Origin: Streptomyces ficellus
GTDB taxonomy: Bacteria; Actinomycetota; Actinomycetes; Streptomycetales; Streptomycetaceae
DNA: 64,000 nt
Assembly: GCF_030406405.1 (NCBI RefSeq)
Contig: NZ_JAUEPL010000016.1
Coordinates: forward strand, 44,834 to 108,833
Direction of reading: 5' to 3'
The notes under the pieces are model-generated. The model ran no database searches. It had not been told where the DNA came from and saw only the letters and a program-made list of their open reading frames with translations. The stretch's first letter is position 1. Each line of letters opens with the position of its first letter. Of this stretch, positions 62,701 to 64,000 are shown one piece after another. The position numbers were made by a program, and so were the translations under genes.

Positions 62701-64000
62701 GTGGAGCAGCTGACGCAGCACGACCCGAGACGGATCGGCCCGTTCGAGGTGCTGGGCCGGCTCGGTGCCGGGGGCATGGGCCTGGTCTATCTCGCGAGGT
62801 CGGCGTCGGGGCGGCGGGTGGCGATCAAGACCGTACGGACCGAGCTCGCCGAGGACCAGCTGTTCCGCGTCCGCTTCACGCGCGAGGTGGAGGCCGCGCG
62901 GGCGGTGTCCGGTTTCTACACGGCGGCCGTGGTGGACGCCGATCCGCGGGCGGCCGTGCCGTGGCTGGCCACCGCGTACGTCCCGGCGCCCTCGCTCGAA
63001 GAGATAGTGAATGAGTGCGGGCCGCTGCCGGCCCAGGCGGTGCGCTGGCTGGCGGCCGGTATCGCCGAGGCCCTCCAGTCCATCCACGGCGCGGGGCTCG
63101 TCCACCGCGACCTGAAGCCCTCCAACGTCCTCGTCGTGGAGGACGGACCGCGCGTCATCGACTTCGGCATCGCGTCCGGCGTCTCCAACACCCGGCTGAC
63201 GATGACCAACGTCGCCGTGGGGACGCCCGCCTACATGTCGCCCGAGCAGGCGCGGGACTCGCGCAGTGTGACCGGCGCCAGCGATGTCTTCTCGCTCGGT
63301 TCGACGCTCGTGTTCGCGGCGACCGGTCACGCGCCCTTCCACGGGGCCAACCCGGTCGAGACGGTCTTCATGCTGCTGCGCGAGGGCCCGGACCTCCAGG
63401 GGCTGCCCGACGAGCTGCGGCCGCTGATCGAGTCGTGCATGCGGATGGAGGCGGGGTTGCGGCCCACGCCCGCCGACCTCCAGGCCCAGCTTGCGCCGCA
63501 CCTGTTCTCGGGGAGCGACGACAGCGGTACGGCGTCGGCGTGGCTGCCGTCGCGGGCCACCGCGATGATCGAGACGCGCCGGGGCGGCCGCCCCAGCGCC
63601 CCGCCGCCGCCCCCCTCGGCCCCGCCCGCGCCGCGCTCCGCGCCCCCGGCCCGGCCGGCGCCCGGCCCCGACCGGTCGCGTCAGGACTCCGGCCCCGGGT
63701 CCCGCCCCGAGCCGGGCCGCGACTGGGACGTCGCCTGGCGGGGCGGCAACGACCCGCGTACGGGACAGGCGGCGCCCGCCCCTCCCGTACGGCTGCCCGG
63801 CGCCCCCGTACCGATCGGCCCCGGTCCCCGCGTCGCCGACACACGCGCCGGCGTCGCGGTGGACGCCGGGCCAGACGACGAGTCGCTGTCGTTGCAGGTC
63901 CCCAGTGACGGCACCCAGCGCGAGCTGCGCTCCATCCTCGACTGGCTGGACTCGGCCGGCATCGAGGCCGACGAACTGACCGTGCACACCCCCGACCTCG
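62701..64000 (+). CDS. Hanks-type Ser/Thr protein kinase (partial, runs off the window)
   Basis: 433 codons visible from GTG 62701, with GGAGG 12 nt upstream. Complete kinase domain (about 12-265): [14 protein letters not shown] (P-loop), Lys43 in [15 protein letters not shown] with Asp137, DFG at 154-156, and [13 protein letters not shown] long Pro/Ala/Arg-rich linker follows, then a start of further sequence at [20 protein letters not shown]. No transmembrane helix or PASTA domain is seen before the edge. It is a cytoplasmic-side or soluble signalling kinase typical of the large Streptomyces set. Confidence 0.9.
   Translation, partial: MEQLTQHDPRRIGPFEVLGRLGAGGMGLVYLARSASGRRVAIKTVRTELAEDQLFRVRFTREVEAARAVSGFYTAAVVDADPRAAVPWLATAYVPAPSLEEIVNECGPLPAQAVRWLAAGIAEALQSIHGAGLVHRDLKPSNVLVVEDGPRVIDFGIASGVSNTRLTMTNVAVGTPAYMSPEQARDSRSVTGASDVFSLGSTLVFAATGHAPFHGANPVETVFMLLREGPDLQGLPDELRPLIESCMRMEAGLRPTPADLQAQLAPHLFSGSDDSGTASAWLPSRATAMIETRRGGRPSAPPPPPSAPPAPRSAPPARPAPGPDRSRQDSGPGSRPEPGRDWDVAWRGGNDPRTGQAAPAPPVRLPGAPVPIGPGPRVADTRAGVAVDAGPDDESLSLQVPSDGTQRELRSILDWLDSAGIEADELTVHTPDL

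Overview
The window looks like Streptomyces chromosome or a very close relative. GC is very high with strongly GC-biased third codon positions, GTG starts are frequent, and TTA codons are rare. The order serC, an acyl-CoA carboxylase operon, citrate synthase 2, pdxH, a SIS-domain gene (nagS-like), dmdR1, an NlpC/P60 hydrolase, purU, an ECF sigma/anti-sigma pair and an EF-hand protein matches what I remember of the conserved Streptomyces core. No rRNA, tRNA, CRISPR array, transposase or integrase was recognised.

Layout. 1-305 is the tail of an exported, membrane-anchored protein. 597-6122 is an accessory islet: an XRE/TPR regulator diverges from a divergent asparagine-synthetase-like amidotransferase, a Nudix hydrolase and a nucleotide-sugar 6-dehydrogenase, closed by a strong terminator. 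6273-9300 holds a secreted DUF4360 protein, serC and an orphan conservon-type GTPase. 9297-19054 holds an EamA exporter and an acyl-CoA catabolic operon (TIGR03084-like protein, AtuA-like protein, carboxyltransferase, biotin carboxylase, acyl-CoA dehydrogenase, enoyl-CoA hydratase, TetR). 19148-26706 holds citrate synthase 2, pdxH, a PAS/GAF protein, nagS, dmdR1 and a cell-wall hydrolase, plus a compact minus-strand unit with a 12-codon ORF and a branched RNA. 27165-41432 is mostly regulatory and envelope genes.

The most interesting part is a putative biosynthetic gene cluster at about 41991-60595, inserted in core sequence. It has a type II thioesterase, a free-standing adenylation domain, a SyrB2-type Fe(II)/2-oxoglutarate halogenase-family enzyme, a free-standing carrier protein, an AvtA-like aminotransferase, a Cys-nucleophile alpha/beta-hydrolase like the SyrC/CmaE aminoacyl shuttles, a CPA2 antiporter, a citramalate synthase, a flavoprotein, two ATP-grasp ligases, two EamA exporters and an AsnC regulator. 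Citramalate synthase plus AvtA points to 2-oxobutyrate and 2-aminobutyrate (or a related branched or linear aliphatic amino acid) as precursor. Such an amino acid could be loaded by the A domain, modified on the carrier, transferred and ligated into a small peptide.

The cluster also encodes a degenerate leucyl-tRNA synthetase (52272-53786). It keeps the CP1 editing domain and the helical anticodon-binding region but has lost the HIGH/KMSKS catalytic core. I infer a trans-editing self-resistance factor that removes a toxic leucine-like product from tRNA. A TTA codon in the adenylation gene suggests bldA control.

The right end has a TetR regulator, a two-domain VOC protein and the start of a Hanks-type Ser/Thr kinase that runs off the window. 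All family calls are by eye; no database search was run.
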